Shown here: one piece after another, positions 11,601 through 23,952 of the stretch
How positions within the stretch are numbered: the first letter of the stretch is position 1
How the letters are laid out: each line of letters starts with the position of its first letter
NCBI GenBank assembly: GCA_022432975.1
Contig: CM039512.1
Coordinates: forward strand, 42,941,124-43,005,123
DNA: 64,000 nucleotides
DNA from: Begonia masoniana
Lineage: Eukaryota > Streptophyta > Magnoliopsida > Cucurbitales > Begoniaceae
Reading direction: 5' to 3'
Position numbers and translations under genes: made by a program
The notes under the pieces: model-generated
The model's database searches: none
What the model was told of the DNA's origin: nothing
The model's input: the letters and a program-made list of their open reading frames with translations, nothing else

Positions 11601-14600
11601 CATGTCGACAATTGCAAGTCTTCCTTGATCAACAATATCTCCTTTTGTTCTCTATTGCCAGCTCTCTATGCACGATTGATCTCATGATGACAAATTTTTT
11701 TGGCCATGAAGATTATAACTTTGATATCACTTTTAGGTATAGTAGCTCATACACACATTATACACCCAACGCAATTAAATAAAGTGTATGAATTGCTTGT
11801 TTAATCCATGAATATAGAGATGTTCAATACATCACTCAAGAACTACAAAATCCAGGATCTCCACAATCTTCCATGTTTTTCTTCTTCATGTACTTAGAAG
11901 CTCACGCCTAACTGCATTATTGATCTTACTCACTGCTCACCTTTGATTTTAGTCTCCACATGGAGAGTTCTTGGCACAAGGTGTTTCTGTGGTATCTCAG
12001 CCGTAGCGAGAAAGGATACCATCTCCAGCTAAGGGCTGATGGACAATGGTCATTTGTTCCAGCTCTAAGATCATATAGAAAAATAAGATGATTCTATAAA
12101 TTCAAACCATAACAACCTAATGGAAGGCTCAGATTACAACTTAACTAGGAAGCTAAAGAATAGAAACTCTAAAGTTATAGACTCAATGACAGCTGACATT
12201 GACATCACAGGAAAAGAATGATAAAAAGAAAAAAAGGAAAGCTATTAATGTGAAAATATTTAGAGAAAATTGCTACATGTACATTCTAAATTTGTACAAT
12301 AATCTTAATCTGATGTATTATTCTTCCATTAGCTATTTATAGTTTATCGCAATTAATTTACTAATAAATAAATAGAACATAAGAATAGTTACCGGGTAAA
12401 ATTAGAGTGTAAATATACTATTGCTCGTATTCAAATTAGTTATTGAATTAAGCTACTAATTATATTAGGAAATCCCATATTCCCCTCTTTTGAGCGAATT
12501 GAAAAGCTGATATTTTCAATAGATACTTGTATTTAGATTTAGAACATTTAAACAAAAAAGGTGGGAATGTCCCACTGGTAGCATTATGATTGGCTGTGAT
12601 AATTATTGTTGTTTGAAGTGTAGGAACTTGGAACAGACATGAATCTTTATGCCTTGGTGTTTGGCGAATCTGTTTTAAATGATGCTGTAAGTGATAAACC
12701 TATCTGATGAAGACTGGAGTAAGTTTTTTATGATCGTCTTATTGATGATTTTTATGTTTCCTGTCTTTTGAACAACCTGAAGATGGCGATTTCCTTGTAT
12801 AGGTATGCTAAGTGTAACCATCTTTCAGTATAAATATCTGTTTTTCAAAATGTTGAACACTTCTGAGTTTAGGTGACGTTGGTCTATGCAGAACTATGTC
12901 CATGGTTAGAAGTAAGGACTCAGCTGGACAAAACTTCTTTGTGGTGATTGTCAGGTTTCTGGAGACCTTTGTTGGTTCAATGTCTGCAGGTTATTTATTC
13001 TTTCTATCTCTTCAACTAATAATTACCTTGAAACATGTGCAAAATCTATCCTTTTTGTGCTGTTACTGAGCTTTTGAGTTGCAGTTTTATTATTATTTTA
13101 ATTTGACCAAAAACATTGGGGGGTCTCTGCAAGGATGAATCCTGCTTTGGCAATGTTAAGAAATTGTAGCAAAAAAAGTATTAATGCTTGTAAATTTTAA
13201 AGCTGTTGTAGAATTCATGATGAATGATGGAAGGGAACTAGAAATAATAAATTAGTATCCTAGTAATAACATGGTTTGCTTGCAAATAATTATTAAGAAA
13301 GTGAATTATCACCCCAATGAAATTCTGTAGTTATGTTAATCTAATGTTTGTACTTAAAGTTGGACCTTCTCTCTCATCTATACCTGAATGAGTAATATTG
13401 GAGTATTCTCTATGTGAAACTTTTAAAGGATAAATTATATTTCTTTCACAATATTTCATTCGTTGTAATGGTGATATTTATACACAAGTTTATCAATCAG
13501 ACTAAGAAAATTATCATAATCAAATATCTCTAATTTAGCTCATAATTAAATACAATATCAAATCTTTCTAATTAAGTAAAATATCAAATCTTAATTAAAT
13601 ATGTTGAGCTCGTACTACTCCCCCTCGAGATGGTGCATAAATGTTATTTATGCTGAGTTTGTTATAAAGATAATCCACTTTATTTCATTTAGAGTTTTTG
13701 TGAGCATATCTCTTACTTGTACCTGTAGAGATTAGTCCTTTTTGTATTTTTTTAGAAATGAAATGAGTGTCAATTTCAATGTACTTATTTTATTCATGAC
13801 ATACTGGATTAAAAGCGATTTGAAGCGCGTCTCGATTAGCACCCCATAATTTAGCTGGTAATAAAGTTTTAAAACCAATTTTAGTCAACAATTGATATAT
13901 CCATTATATTTCAAAGGCAGCTTGTGTCATAACCTTGTATTCAAATTGTGCACTAAGTCGAGACAATATTTTGCTTCTTACTTTTCCATGAGACTAAATT
14001 TTCTCTGAAAAAACACAAAACCAGTAGCGAATCTTCTATCTGCCTTTGAACCTATTCAATTTCCATATGAGAAGCACTCAATATAAGTATGCTTATGGTT
14101 TCCATGTAAGATGCCATGCGTAAGGGCTACGTTTAAATAACATAGATTTTATTCTAATGTTGGCCGACAATTAATTGTTGGAGAGGATATAGATTGACTT
14201 ACAATATTGACAAAACATTCAATATTGAGATGAGTTATAATGAGATAATTTGGTTTCCCACCAGGTTTCTATATCTATCATGATCTTTAAATGGTTCACT
14301 ATCTGTTCTCCGTTGTAAATTAGTAATCATTGACTCCCTTCATGATTCAATTTTCTAGTCTCACTTAATAAGTTAAGTTAAACACATTTTCCTTTCCGCC
14401 AGGAAAATGTCTTTTTTGTTTCTCATTTCCTTAACCCTTAGAAAATACTTCAATTCTCCTAAGTCTTTCGTGTGAATTTGAGTATGAAAGAAAAATTTGA
14501 GAGATGGATTCTAGTAATATCACTTCAAGTAATGACAATATCATCAATATATAGGACTGGAATGCCATCTTTAAATTGTTTATAAAATACAGTGCGGTTA

Positions 14601-17600
14601 GATTTGTCTTTTTTCATCGCAAACTTTTCAAATGTATAACTGAAATTTTCAAATCAAGCTTAAGATTATTTTAAATCATTTAACGATTTGCAAAGGTTAC
14701 AAACTTTCCCATAATCCCATGAAACAACAAACTTTGGAGATTGCTTCATATATACTTCCTCGTGAAAATTACCATATAAGAAAACATTTTTTATATCTAA
14801 TTGATATATGAGTCAATTATGAGTAGCTATTATATAGATGTATAACCTTATAGAGGTCATTTTAGCAATAGAAGAGAAAGCGTCAGAATAATTCACTTTA
14901 TATGTTTAACGTAACTTTTAGCAACAAGACAAACTTTTAGCTTATCTAATAGTTCATCTGGATTTACCTTAACTACAAACACTCATTTGCATCAAATGAA
15001 CTTCTTTCCTATTGGTAAGTTGACTAAGTCCCAAGTATTATTTTCATTTAAAGCATTCATCTCCTCTATCAGTGCATTATGCCAACCGAGATGTGGTTAG
15101 ACTTAATTAACAATCTTGGAAAAGGAGAGAGAGTGAAGCGATGTAACAAAAGAGGATGATCAAGTTGAGAGCCAATCATAAGAGTCCAATGAAGAAATAC
15201 GGTAAATATATTTTTGTGTACCTTTTCAAAGAGCAATTGGATTGTCATGGCTATTTAAAATTATATTTGACGATAAAGATAGGACATGTATTAGGAGTTT
15301 CTTGGCATGGCGAATAAACCTAAAGAATAAGGTACAGACTTTGTAGATTTGATGACAAACATCTCAAACAAAACAAGTAGTAGCAACTATGCTTGGTTTC
15401 GTTGGAGGCAAAGGTTTAGTAGGAAGGACTATATTGTAAGGAATCTCGTGATGAAGAACAAATGAAGGCATACGGTGCATATGAAATAAAAGAGCTCTTG
15501 TTGTTTCTGATATGATATCGGGTCCCTTACTCCTCCCAAAAGTACACTTAAGAGTGGAGGTTTGGACCCAATATATATACTAGTCCAGGCAACTCTCTGT
15601 TTCCGATGTGGTATCACACCATCCCTTCACCCTTTAAGAGCGACTGCCTCAGTCGGCGATCTGACCGGGACACCTCGTAAGATGGCTGCCTCAATCGGCG
15701 GTCTGCCTGATGTGCTGACTAACCGGCCTACAGAAGTGAGGCTCTGATACCAAATGATATGATATCGGGTCCCTTACTCCTCCCAAAAGTACACTTAAGA
15801 GTGGAGGTTTGGACCCAATATATATACTAGTCCAGGCAACTCTCTGTTTCCGATGTGGTATCACACCAGTTTCAGAACAAGGAAATTAGCCTAATCAAAT
15901 CTCCTTAATTTAGCTTTTAATTGAATATAATGTCAAATCTTTATAATAATGTAAATATTAATTTTTAATTAAAATATGTCCAGCTCATAACAACAAGGAA
16001 ACATCAAATTTACATATGTTATCTTGTTAAATTTGAAAAAAAAAAAATGAATTTGATCAGAGATTTGAGTGAATGGTGTATTTATCCTTTGTAGTCATTG
16101 GATTTGATTTCTTATGTTTGTACATCACACGAGATATTTATGATTGTTTTATTTTCTTTTCTTCCACGGCTACTTACAATGAATGCTTGCAGGTGTTGGA
16201 GTGGGCTTTACTTCTGCCTTGATATCCTTTGTTGACCAATTTTGATCTTCCTTCTCTTTCCTCTTCTATGCTATGTGGAAAAACTCTTGGGATTTGGAAT
16301 TTTTTGTTGAGCCTTAATTCTCATCACCTTTTTAAGTATGCAGGCTTAGATACTGACAAGTGAGTTTGTGCATGTCATATCACATACATTTACACATATA
16401 CTCAATACATGTATATAACTGATCTACAATTCCATCTATTATTAAATATTCAATGACATTCTGTTTTTATCTTTTTGCCTCAGTCTTCAGAATTTGGAAT
16501 GCTGTCTGTTTGTTCTTTTCCCATATTTTTCGTAAGCACATTTGTTTGTCCTTTTTTGAGTTGTATTCTTTTTTTTCTATAGCCTGGTCTATTTAATACA
16601 AACCTCTATTTCTTAGGTACATGCTTGCAGAAGGTCTTAGCCTGTCTGGTATAGTGTCAATATTGTTTACAGGAATTGTAAGTAAATTTATTTTCAAATT
16701 TTCTTCTTTGATATACCATTCTTCGGAAGCTGGATTATGAAAACTTCAACTTTGTTTAGGTCATGAAGCATTATACATTTTCAAATTTGAGTGAAGATTC
16801 TCAGCGATTTGTGGCTGCATTTTTCCATTTGATATCATCACTGGCAGAGACATTTGTGTGAGGAACTCTTTGGACATGTTCATTTGATCACAAAATGAAA
16901 CTTTTCTATAGAAACCTAAAAACTTTTGCAATTTTTCTTCAATGTTTCTCTTGCTAGATTTATATACATGGGCTTTGATATTGTCATGGAACAACATAGC
17001 TGGTCGCATGTCGGGTTCATTTTTTTCTCAATTGTATCCTCTTCTTTATGAAATATTAAATTTTACTAGTTGTTTAGCTAAATGAAACTTAATGTAGTTC
17101 CTTGACGTAAAGCACTACTACGATAGTTATTTATTGGGGTTGCAAGGTACTAAATCCACTGTCCAACCAAATTTTCTTTCTAGAAATGTCAGTGGTCAGC
17201 TTCTGGCGGTTCCTATCTATCAGTGTTGGACTAATAGAAACCCCTGGTATTATTTTTTCAGAGCAGCAAATGTATTTTCTTGTGCATACCTGGTCAATTT
17301 ATTTCGACCTTCACACAAAAAAATACCGTCAAGGTATCAAAAAGCTCTTTGGTATAATGGTGAGAAATGGCAATTTTGTATTTTTATTTTTTTAATTCTT
17401 CTGTCATGGATAGTTATGAGAGTTATCATGTCTAAATTTATCCTTTGAGAAGGGCTGCGAGGTGCGATGGCTTTTGCCCTTGCTCTGCAATCCATTCATG
17501 ATCTCCCGGAAGGACATGGACAGACTATTTTCACTGCAACCACCGCTATAGTGGTTTTAACGGTAGGCCAACGCCAATACCTCTGTTATAGTAATTAGTA

Positions 17601-20600
17601 GATTGAAATTAAAGTGATGTGTTATAAAATTACAGCGCAGCTAAATTGTAAAAGATATTTTCAGGTGTTATTGATTGGAGGTTCAACCGGTAAGATGCTG
17701 GAAGCTCTAAAAGTTGTAGGTGATGATCAGACAAGCATCATGGGGGAAGTATGTTTATGTTCTTTCAGTAATTATAACTCTTTTTATAATTAAAAAATTG
17801 TTTTCGTTAATGCAGGATATGTATTGAAATATCATAATAATAACTTGTTCGACTATTTTCTTCCCAGTTTATTATTTTAGGGTTTGTAGTCTTGATAAAG
17901 TCGTTGATGTTAGTTTTGTTTATGGGCCCAAGAAGGGGGTAAAAATATCCAAAAAATTTCTTCCACCAGCCATCTCAATGACAATGTATTAACTACGATC
18001 ATCCTTGGGAATGAAGCTTCACATAACAACTTAAATTAATTTTTTCAAATCTGTTTCACATTGCAAAGTTGTTCTGTTCTCCATAAAGAATCTAAACAAT
18101 AGGAATGAGGTAATATCCAAACTCACATCCATAACAAATCTTAAAAACTCCGAGTCTACTGAAACTCTTGTTTAACTTTGTTCTTTAAGCTGCTGGACCC
18201 TGAGCGTTGTAATATATTCCATTTGAGATTTCTTCGTGACTCTACCCGAGTAACATTTTGTTAAGAAATAATCAAAGGGGTATTAAGAAAATGAGTATAA
18301 ATAGATAGAAATGAAGTTGATATTGGCATCAAGTTTAAACTTGCTCCTAGAAAACGGAGTTTTTTCTTGAAAAAGTTGTTTCCTATAGCGCATGAGATAG
18401 TGAAACTTCATGATACTTGAGCGTAGGTAGGAGTTTTTTTTTCTAGAATAGAGCTGCTCTCTTTTGTCATTGCCGCAATTTTGAGTTCATTGATTTTTTT
18501 TTTCTTTGACTATATTTTTAAAAAAATTGGTAGCTCGACATGTACTCCAATACTTCGACCAAATGAAATATTAATATGAAGTTTCTTCAGCACATGTAAT
18601 GCACATGCATGTACAAAATGATTGACTAATTTAGCTATATTATCTGCTTTCATTACTCTCTATCTTGTGCCAAACCATATTTGTCGAACTATTGGAACTC
18701 CTCTCTCTCTCTCTCTCTCTTTACAGAGTCATGATGGAAATGTGGGCTACATTGCTCCCTCTTATAATGAAGAAGGGACATCAGGCAGTAAGATCAAGAT
18801 GAAACTCAAAGAATTCCATAAGAGGTGACATACTTAGTATCATTTTATATTGAGTCTCTTTTTTCAAGGCACCTAATCATCCCTTCTTCCACTTTTCAGT
18901 GCAGCATCATTCACAGCATTAGATAAGAATTACCTTACTCCATTTTTTACAAGTCACAGTGGATATCAAGATGAAGAAGAGAATGGTAAGAATGGTTTGA
19001 GGCAAATATTTTCTTTTGTGCTTTAAACTTTTTTTTTTTTGGTTTCAAATAGTACTGATATAACTTAAAGGTTGAACCATTATATAGTCTATTTGATGAT
19101 TTCACTTGTCTGTTTTTATCTCACGTTGGTTTTACAACTTGACATGTATATATAACCGTCTCTTTTTGTATTTTTCATGTAAATTTGTATAGTTGCATAT
19201 AGTGTATCATCCTCTCTTTGTATCTCGTTGATGAAAAATTATCTCATGTGCTTAGGACTTGGATTTGATATAAAACAAACGGTGCTCAAGAAGCTAAGAT
19301 TTTTAAATATTGAACCTCTTAACTAGATTTTTATCTTATAAAATAGCATAGTTTAAATTTACATTCAAATGTTTATTGATTTCCTATTAGTTTTTACGTT
19401 TACATTTTCATATTTGTAATGTCTACCTAGTTTATGAGGAAAATATTCTCAACAACCTTTAGTTTGAAAGTATCCAATTCAGGTGAGGATTAGACAATAC
19501 TTTTTTCATCTTTATAGTATATTTTCTTATCTATTTAAGTCAAATTTTATTCGTAAGATGACAAGGTTATAGTTGAACCTTCATCTATTTCAATTGCACC
19601 TTCAACTAAAATGCCAGATCTCATCCATACACCTTATTTTGCAAATCACCACTCATCATCTTAATTTTTCTTCATGAAAATCAAAATGTATTGAAAGAAA
19701 GAATTTACAATACGAAAGAGGAGAAAACCCTCTATCAAGGAAACAAAAGAGAAACACTTAATTCAAAATAATTTCTCTCCAATTAGAGAGAACTATACTC
19801 ACAGAATAAATCCAAAAAAACTTCAGATCAATAAGTCCTCTTAGAGATAGTGAAACTAATTTTATCATAAAGAACGATAATTGACTCTGTCCTTGAAAAG
19901 AATAACATTTAGATGAAGCCAAATAGCCAAAGCAAATCGTCAAAAACCTAGTATGAGGTTATTCTTTCGCTTCTTAGACATTTTTGTCCTACTGAAAATC
20001 TCAGTGAGGAAGTTCTAGATGTCAGAATGCACTCTTACTTATTAAAAAGAGAAAAAGTGCATCCAAGTGCTTAATTATGTGAGTATCAATTTCCTCACAC
20101 GTCTTGCAAAAGAGACAACAATGTGGAGAAAAAGCCAAGGAGTTCCTCTTATGGATTTAATCACAAGTATTAGCTTTTCCTTAATATCGATCTCGACCAA
20201 CATAGATTTTGAATGTGACTCATTCTTCCAAACAAAGTTGAAGAAAAAGAAATTCATTGAAGGAACATAAGTGAGAGAGAAGAACGATCTCGAGAAAAAA
20301 ATTGTTGAAGGATCATAAAACCATCTTTTGGTTTTGGCAATACTCATTCTTGGAGAGAAAGAGAACTGTTTGAAGATTGGAAAGCTCTAATAACTCTGGG
20401 ATATCCAGGTTTCTTCAGAAAGTGAGATGCCATGGTTGTTAGCTTGATCACTGGGCTTCATTATGTGAGCCTATCATAAAGGGGAAAGACAAATTTATCT
20501 TGTATAGAAGTTGCTCTAGATAAGGAAAACCCAAATTATTTTGGTTTTCAAAATTCCATGGTTATGTCATACTTTTGGGAAATTAATCAAGCATGTAACT

Positions 20601-23303
20601 TTTTATTATAGAAGAATCACGAGATGTTGGGAGTCATTGAAATTTTGAAATCTCTGCACAACTTTACGTGGAAGATTGATTTCAAATGTACATTTTTATC
20701 ATAATACAAGCCTAATTGATATGCAAAGTCATCAAAAAGAACATAATATATAAGGGTGGAATCAGTTTGGTTCGGTTTAGTTTCATCCCAAATTGAAACC
20801 AAACCGATCGGCCTTTGGAACTGAACCCGAACCAGACCTATATTTTTGGTTTTGCTCGGTTTGATTTCTATTCTCAATTTTTTTTGGTTTAAGTTCGGTT
20901 TTGGGTCTGTTTTGTACGGTTTTAATTTGGTTTGGGCTGGTTTTGACCAGTTTAGTTTTACAATTTGTAATTTTAAATATAAAAATTTAATAAATTATCT
21001 AAATATTATAAATTCAGTTTGTTTTGGTTTTTGAAAGAAGAAATCGAGAACCGAACCGAGTTTGGTTCCAAAATTATTTTTCCAAAATTGAAACCGAACT
21101 GAATTGAGATTTTCAATTTGGTTTTCAATTTTAACCGAACCGATTTCCACCCTTAATAATACATTACATCTTAACGTTAATGACAATTAATCGGGCATGT
21201 AACCTATACTATTGATGAATGTGTTACGGACCCGGACTCTATATAATTTAATAGAAGACGAAATCAAATTACAAGATAGTGCAGACATTCGAGAGATCTG
21301 CTAGCTCTCTCCTTGAAATATTTTCTCCAAAATTATTGATTTCCCCAACCTCCTCTAGTCGTTCAACAGAATAGGCGAAAGTGTAGTTGAAGACCTCCTC
21401 CTTTAGTTGGTCAGATTTGTTGCGATAAACAGTTTTTTCGTCATAAAAGATGCCCTCCTTCCCTTCTGCTTGGGCAATCACCTTCTTCCTTCTCTCAACC
21501 GATTTCCTCCTAGTCGGCACCCTTGAATGGTGATACTCGTGTTTCTCGAGTTTCTTCGTCGTCGGAATTACTCCAAACAACGAGAACTTGACGACCTTCC
21601 GCAGCAAATCCTCCCTTGGCTGTAGGCTTTGCCTGCTCCACGGGAGTTTTTGTCGGGAGTACTTCCACCGTAAGTGGTCTCTTTGTTCGCTTTTTATTGG
21701 TTTTCTCATCTTTAGAAAATTCATCAGGCGAGGCAAAGATGTCCAGGTTTTCATCATCGTTGGAAACTCTCTACACCGCTTTTGAATTAGAACGTGGTTT
21801 TATTTGTGTCGTCAGTATCTTGTTAAAACCCCATTCGTGTTACCCTTTTTCCCAAAATGTCGGCAATGTACAATCACCTTCAATTCTACAAACTCTGTGT
21901 TTGATTCTGGTTGGAGAAATGATGGCAGAGTTAGCTGCCTTCTCGAATTTGTAGTTGTCGACTGAAATGGATCTAGCTCCTTTGCCATAAATCTTTCCTT
22001 CGAGTTTGACGCGTCAAGTTGGTGATGATGGTTCAACTTTGTGAGCTGGTACATTCCTTTCCTCTTATTTTTTAGGCTTACATAGACATTCCTCTATGTT
22101 AGATTTTCCATCACCAATTCTATTTTCTGAAGCAGTTTCTTGAAAATGGTCACTAAATCTAGTTTTGTTTCCGGTCGAGCGGTTGTGGCAGTCATTCCGA
22201 AGATGTTTGATCTGATACCATTGTTACGAATCCATATAACTTATTAAAAGACGCAACTAAATTACAAAATAGCACAAACGTTTGAGAGTTTTACAAGCTT
22301 TCTCCTGACAGACGTTCGATAGATCTACTAACTCTTTCCTTAGAATATTTCTCCAAAATTATCGATATTTCCAATCTTAAAATCTTCCCTTCAAATAAAC
22401 AATAAATAAAAAATGCTAAAAAACATAATTAAAATATTATCTAGAAATTTTAAAAGAGAAATAAAGTATTATCTACTCTATAATTTATGAAAAGAAGGAT
22501 TTTTTATCAATCTGCTGGCAGTGGGAAAAAAAGTTCAATTTTGTAATGTGAACTAGCCCAAAATCAAATAATCTGAAGCTGAATCCAAAAAGAGTTGTTG
22601 GGCTCTGATATCTTGTGTCGATCTTGATTGATTCAATAAGGCTGTTTACTAGCATATAATTGCAGCTAGAGAGGTTGCAATCCAATATGAATTAATCTCA
22701 AAAAATCATGGATTAAAATAACTCTTAAAGCTCCTAATTTAAGCGAATAATATTATCCATAAAAGGAACACCCTTTTTTGGATATGTCCGTTTCTACAAT
22801 CCCCTTACCCAAGTTGCTGCCTGCTGTTGCATTTTACTATTATTGAATGTTTAATGTTGCCTATAAATGCTCGCGGCATACTTTTGTACTATGTTTGCAA
22901 TCTTAACTTTTGCGCATAGATCGTCAACTAGCTTGTTGTATTAATGAAATAATGAGCATCATACAGTCCCCTTCCCGGCTCTTCAAATTTGCTATATTAT
23001 TGCAATGTTGGTAGTCCCACCTTAAATGTTCCGTATTCTTTTGATAATATTAGCTGTAATGCTGATTGCTGGTAGGGTTTCTATTGTTGCATATCTACAG
23101 CAACATGATTGAACAAGTGAAAGAGTTTAAATCTCCCCTTCATTCTGTTTTTAACGTTGCAGCGTGTTTATCCCAATCATTCTTTACTCGTGCTTATAGA
23201 TATTCTGGCCAGACTAAGATGTGCATATGTCTGATATAGATGGTCTATCTCTGCAGATGAATCTCCACGGGAAAGATCAAGAGGTTTTCGCAGCCACAAT
23301 TAA
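8624..23303 (+). CDS. NHX6: Endosomal Na+(K+)/H+ antiporter, NHX5/NHX6 class
   Basis: By family it exchanges Na+ or K+ for H+ in Golgi, trans-Golgi and prevacuolar membranes, setting lumen pH and vesicle traffic. Exons: 8624-8819, 8944-8995, 9147-9206, 9325-9349, 9452-9537, 9649-9760, 12624-12686, 12783-12802, 12892-12989, 16193-16221, 16328-16359, 16484-16531, 16617-16677, 16760-16857, 16958-17033, 17127-17146, 17262-17359, 17453-17562, 17665-17748, 18727-18824, 18900-18985, 23257-23303. They sum to 1599 nt, 532 residues plus stop, close to the usual 520-540, with no internal stop. Visible landmarks are [17 protein letters not shown] (first membrane segment), [12 protein letters not shown] (amiloride-site motif), [14 protein letters not shown] and [16 protein letters not shown] (transport core), [13 protein letters not shown], and an acidic cytosolic tail with KMKLKEFHK and [14 protein letters not shown]. 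The tail favours NHX5/6 over vacuolar NHX1-4. NHX6 versus NHX5 is not settled. Introns 3, 10 and 15 look U12-type. Confidence 0.93.
9207..9324 (+). other. NHX6: U12-type AT-AC intron 3 of NHX gene
   Basis: Standard GT-AG splicing cannot join PPII to the expected FQSGFS at this point: reading on gives a stop, and no usable GT lies at the break. An intron starting ATATCCTAAA (U12 donor consensus ATATCCTT) and ending in AC restores the frame exactly, giving IIF-QSGFS. A branch-site-like TTCTTGAC has its branch A at 9310, 14 bases before the end, inside the usual U12 spacing. The intron is 118 bases long. Confidence 0.9.
10391..11720 (-). mobile_element. Gypsy gag relic in NHX intron 6
   Basis: The minus strand at 10811-11125 keeps an open frame of 104 codons with [15 protein letters not shown] and [11 protein letters not shown]. 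This matches the end of plant Ty3/gypsy gag proteins (F..GL..EI..EV...P....ELA..VEEKN). Continuing to the right on the minus strand, a shifted frame reads [15 protein letters not shown], the segment expected just before it. Stops and frameshifts make it inactive. Its left part (10391-10943) is also present at 4080-4675. The relic has no clear LTRs and simply fills the large intron 6 (9761-12623). Confidence 0.65.
13430..15990 (-). mobile_element. Decayed Ty1/copia element in NHX intron 9
   Basis: On the minus strand the RVT_2-type reverse transcriptase can be followed through stops and frameshifts. About 15080-14870 gives [17 protein letters not shown] and [11 protein letters not shown], about 14580-14530 gives [16 protein letters not shown] (the YVDD active-site region), and about 13800-13760 gives a TK.IE.DTHFI-like match to the copia RNase H end. 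Similar AT-rich sequences at about 13490-13612 and 15885-15990 look like remnants of its two LTRs. The element is long dead. A younger TRIM has inserted in it at 15508-15868. Confidence 0.8.
15508..15868 (-). mobile_element. Young TRIM retroelement with identical LTRs
   Basis: Two 114-bp terminal repeats (15508-15621 and 15755-15868), TG..CA-ended on the plus strand and apparently identical, enclose 133 bp. The complement of GCTCTGATACCA at 15741-15752 is TGGTATCAGAGC, the initiator-methionine tRNA primer site, two bases from the right repeat. The element is therefore oriented on the minus strand, with its 5' LTR on the right. A purine-rich tract lies at the other LTR. A 5-bp duplication GTTTC flanks it at 15503-15507 and 15869-15873. 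It has no coding capacity. Identical repeats imply recent movement or conversion. Confidence 0.93.
16222..16327 (+). other. NHX6: U12-type AT-AC intron 10 of NHX gene
   Basis: The intron begins with a perfect U12 donor ATATCCTTT and ends CATCAC. Removing it joins GFTSAL to [11 protein letters not shown] in frame, as the family requires, whereas reading through the donor gives a stop 18 bases later. A CCTTAAT branch-site match lies with its branch A about 11 bases before the end. The intron is 106 bases long. Confidence 0.93.
17034..17126 (+). other. NHX6: Probable U12-type GT-AG intron 15 of NHX gene
   Basis: The donor is GTATCCTC, close to the U12 GT-AG consensus GTATCCTT. TTCCTTGAC at 17098-17106 is an exact U12 branch-site consensus. 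The acceptor is GATAG at 17126, about 21 bases from the branch A, slightly long. Splicing joins GFIFFSI to LFIGVAR in frame. The polypyrimidine tract expected for a U2 intron is absent. Confidence 0.8.
19650..20350 (-). mobile_element. Possible LINE 3'-end relic in NHX intron 21
   Basis: The minus strand carries overlapping open pieces (20347-20075 and 19943-19758). Their spacing of aromatic residues around FNFVWKNES and the ending [13 protein letters not shown] loosely resembles the zf-RVT region and C-terminus of plant LINE reverse transcriptases, broken by stops. No catalytic motif is visible, so this is a suggestion only. Confidence 0.3.
20751..21155. mobile_element. hAT-like MITE
   Basis: A 405-bp sequence starts TAAGGGTGGAATCAGTTTGG and ends as the imperfect inverse, ACCGATTTCCACCCTTA. 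The flanks ATAATATA (20743-20750) and ATAATACA (21156-21163) are a near-perfect 8-bp duplication, the length typical of hAT elements. The body is rich in the words GGTTCGGTTT and AACCGAACC on both arms. There is no coding capacity. It lies in NHX intron 21. Confidence 0.82.
21222..22390 (-). mobile_element. Non-autonomous LTR element in NHX intron 21
   Basis: Similar sequences begin TGTTACG at 21222 and again at 22222. They share words such as AAATTACAA, TTCTCCAAAATTAT and CGAGAGATCTGCTAGCTC-like text, so they look like the two LTRs. The complement of GATCTGATACCA at 22209-22220 is TGGTATCAGATC, close to the usual primer site, placing the 5' LTR on the right and the element on the minus strand. 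Between them are lysine- and arginine-rich open pieces (21757-21269 and 22054-21812) with no recognised retroviral domain. It is probably an internally deleted derivative. Confidence 0.6.
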
Positions 23304-23600
23304 CATCCACTGTGGGAGATTGTACGAAAGCAATATGCTGATGATTGCAGTACTCATTTAAATCTAGATCTGCACCTTTGTGCATGCTGGTACGATCTTA
23401 GCGCATTATTTTTAGAAGTTTAGCAAAAACAGATCAAAGTGATGTTAGATATGCAGGTTGTATATATAGACTGAATGCTAACCGACTAATGAACTTCAAG
23501 CGAGCATAAAAGTTTAGTCTCTAGCATTTGTCGTATTTTTATGTGAATTTTTCTAAGTATGTACCTCAAACCTACATCATCACTGGGGTTGTAATTTCTA
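23304..23600 (+). other. NHX6: Likely 3' UTR of NHX gene
   Basis: The DNA after the TAA stop is AT-rich and unique-looking, without ORFs or repeats. The polyadenylation site is not evident; the end given is arbitrary. Confidence 0.4.
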
Positions 23601-23952
23601 TTTTTTGTACATTGTTGCCATGCCTAAATTATGTCGTCTGTTGCTGGTGTATTGTTAAATTATCTGTTGAAGACGAAGTTGAGATGCCTGTTTCTTAAAT
23701 AATAATCATGTATTATAAATTTTCCTCTGATCAGGTTTCTTAATATGTTTCATCACCTCTTTAATTTCCATAACATTTTAGATTCATTTGTCACCCTAAT
23801 TATTTTCAAGCCAAAAACTCAATTACAGTCTAATTTGATTAGAAAATCCAGAAGAAAACCCCAAGTTTGAGAAATCTTGATAAATTTGGTAAAACTACCT
23901 TCCAACACAAGTATTAGTTTCTGAATTCAATTGCGAGATTTCTTAATTTATA

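Noticed and set aside
17134..17448. Separate 104-codon gene
   Set aside because: It is NHX exon 17 plus flanking intron read in the exon frame.
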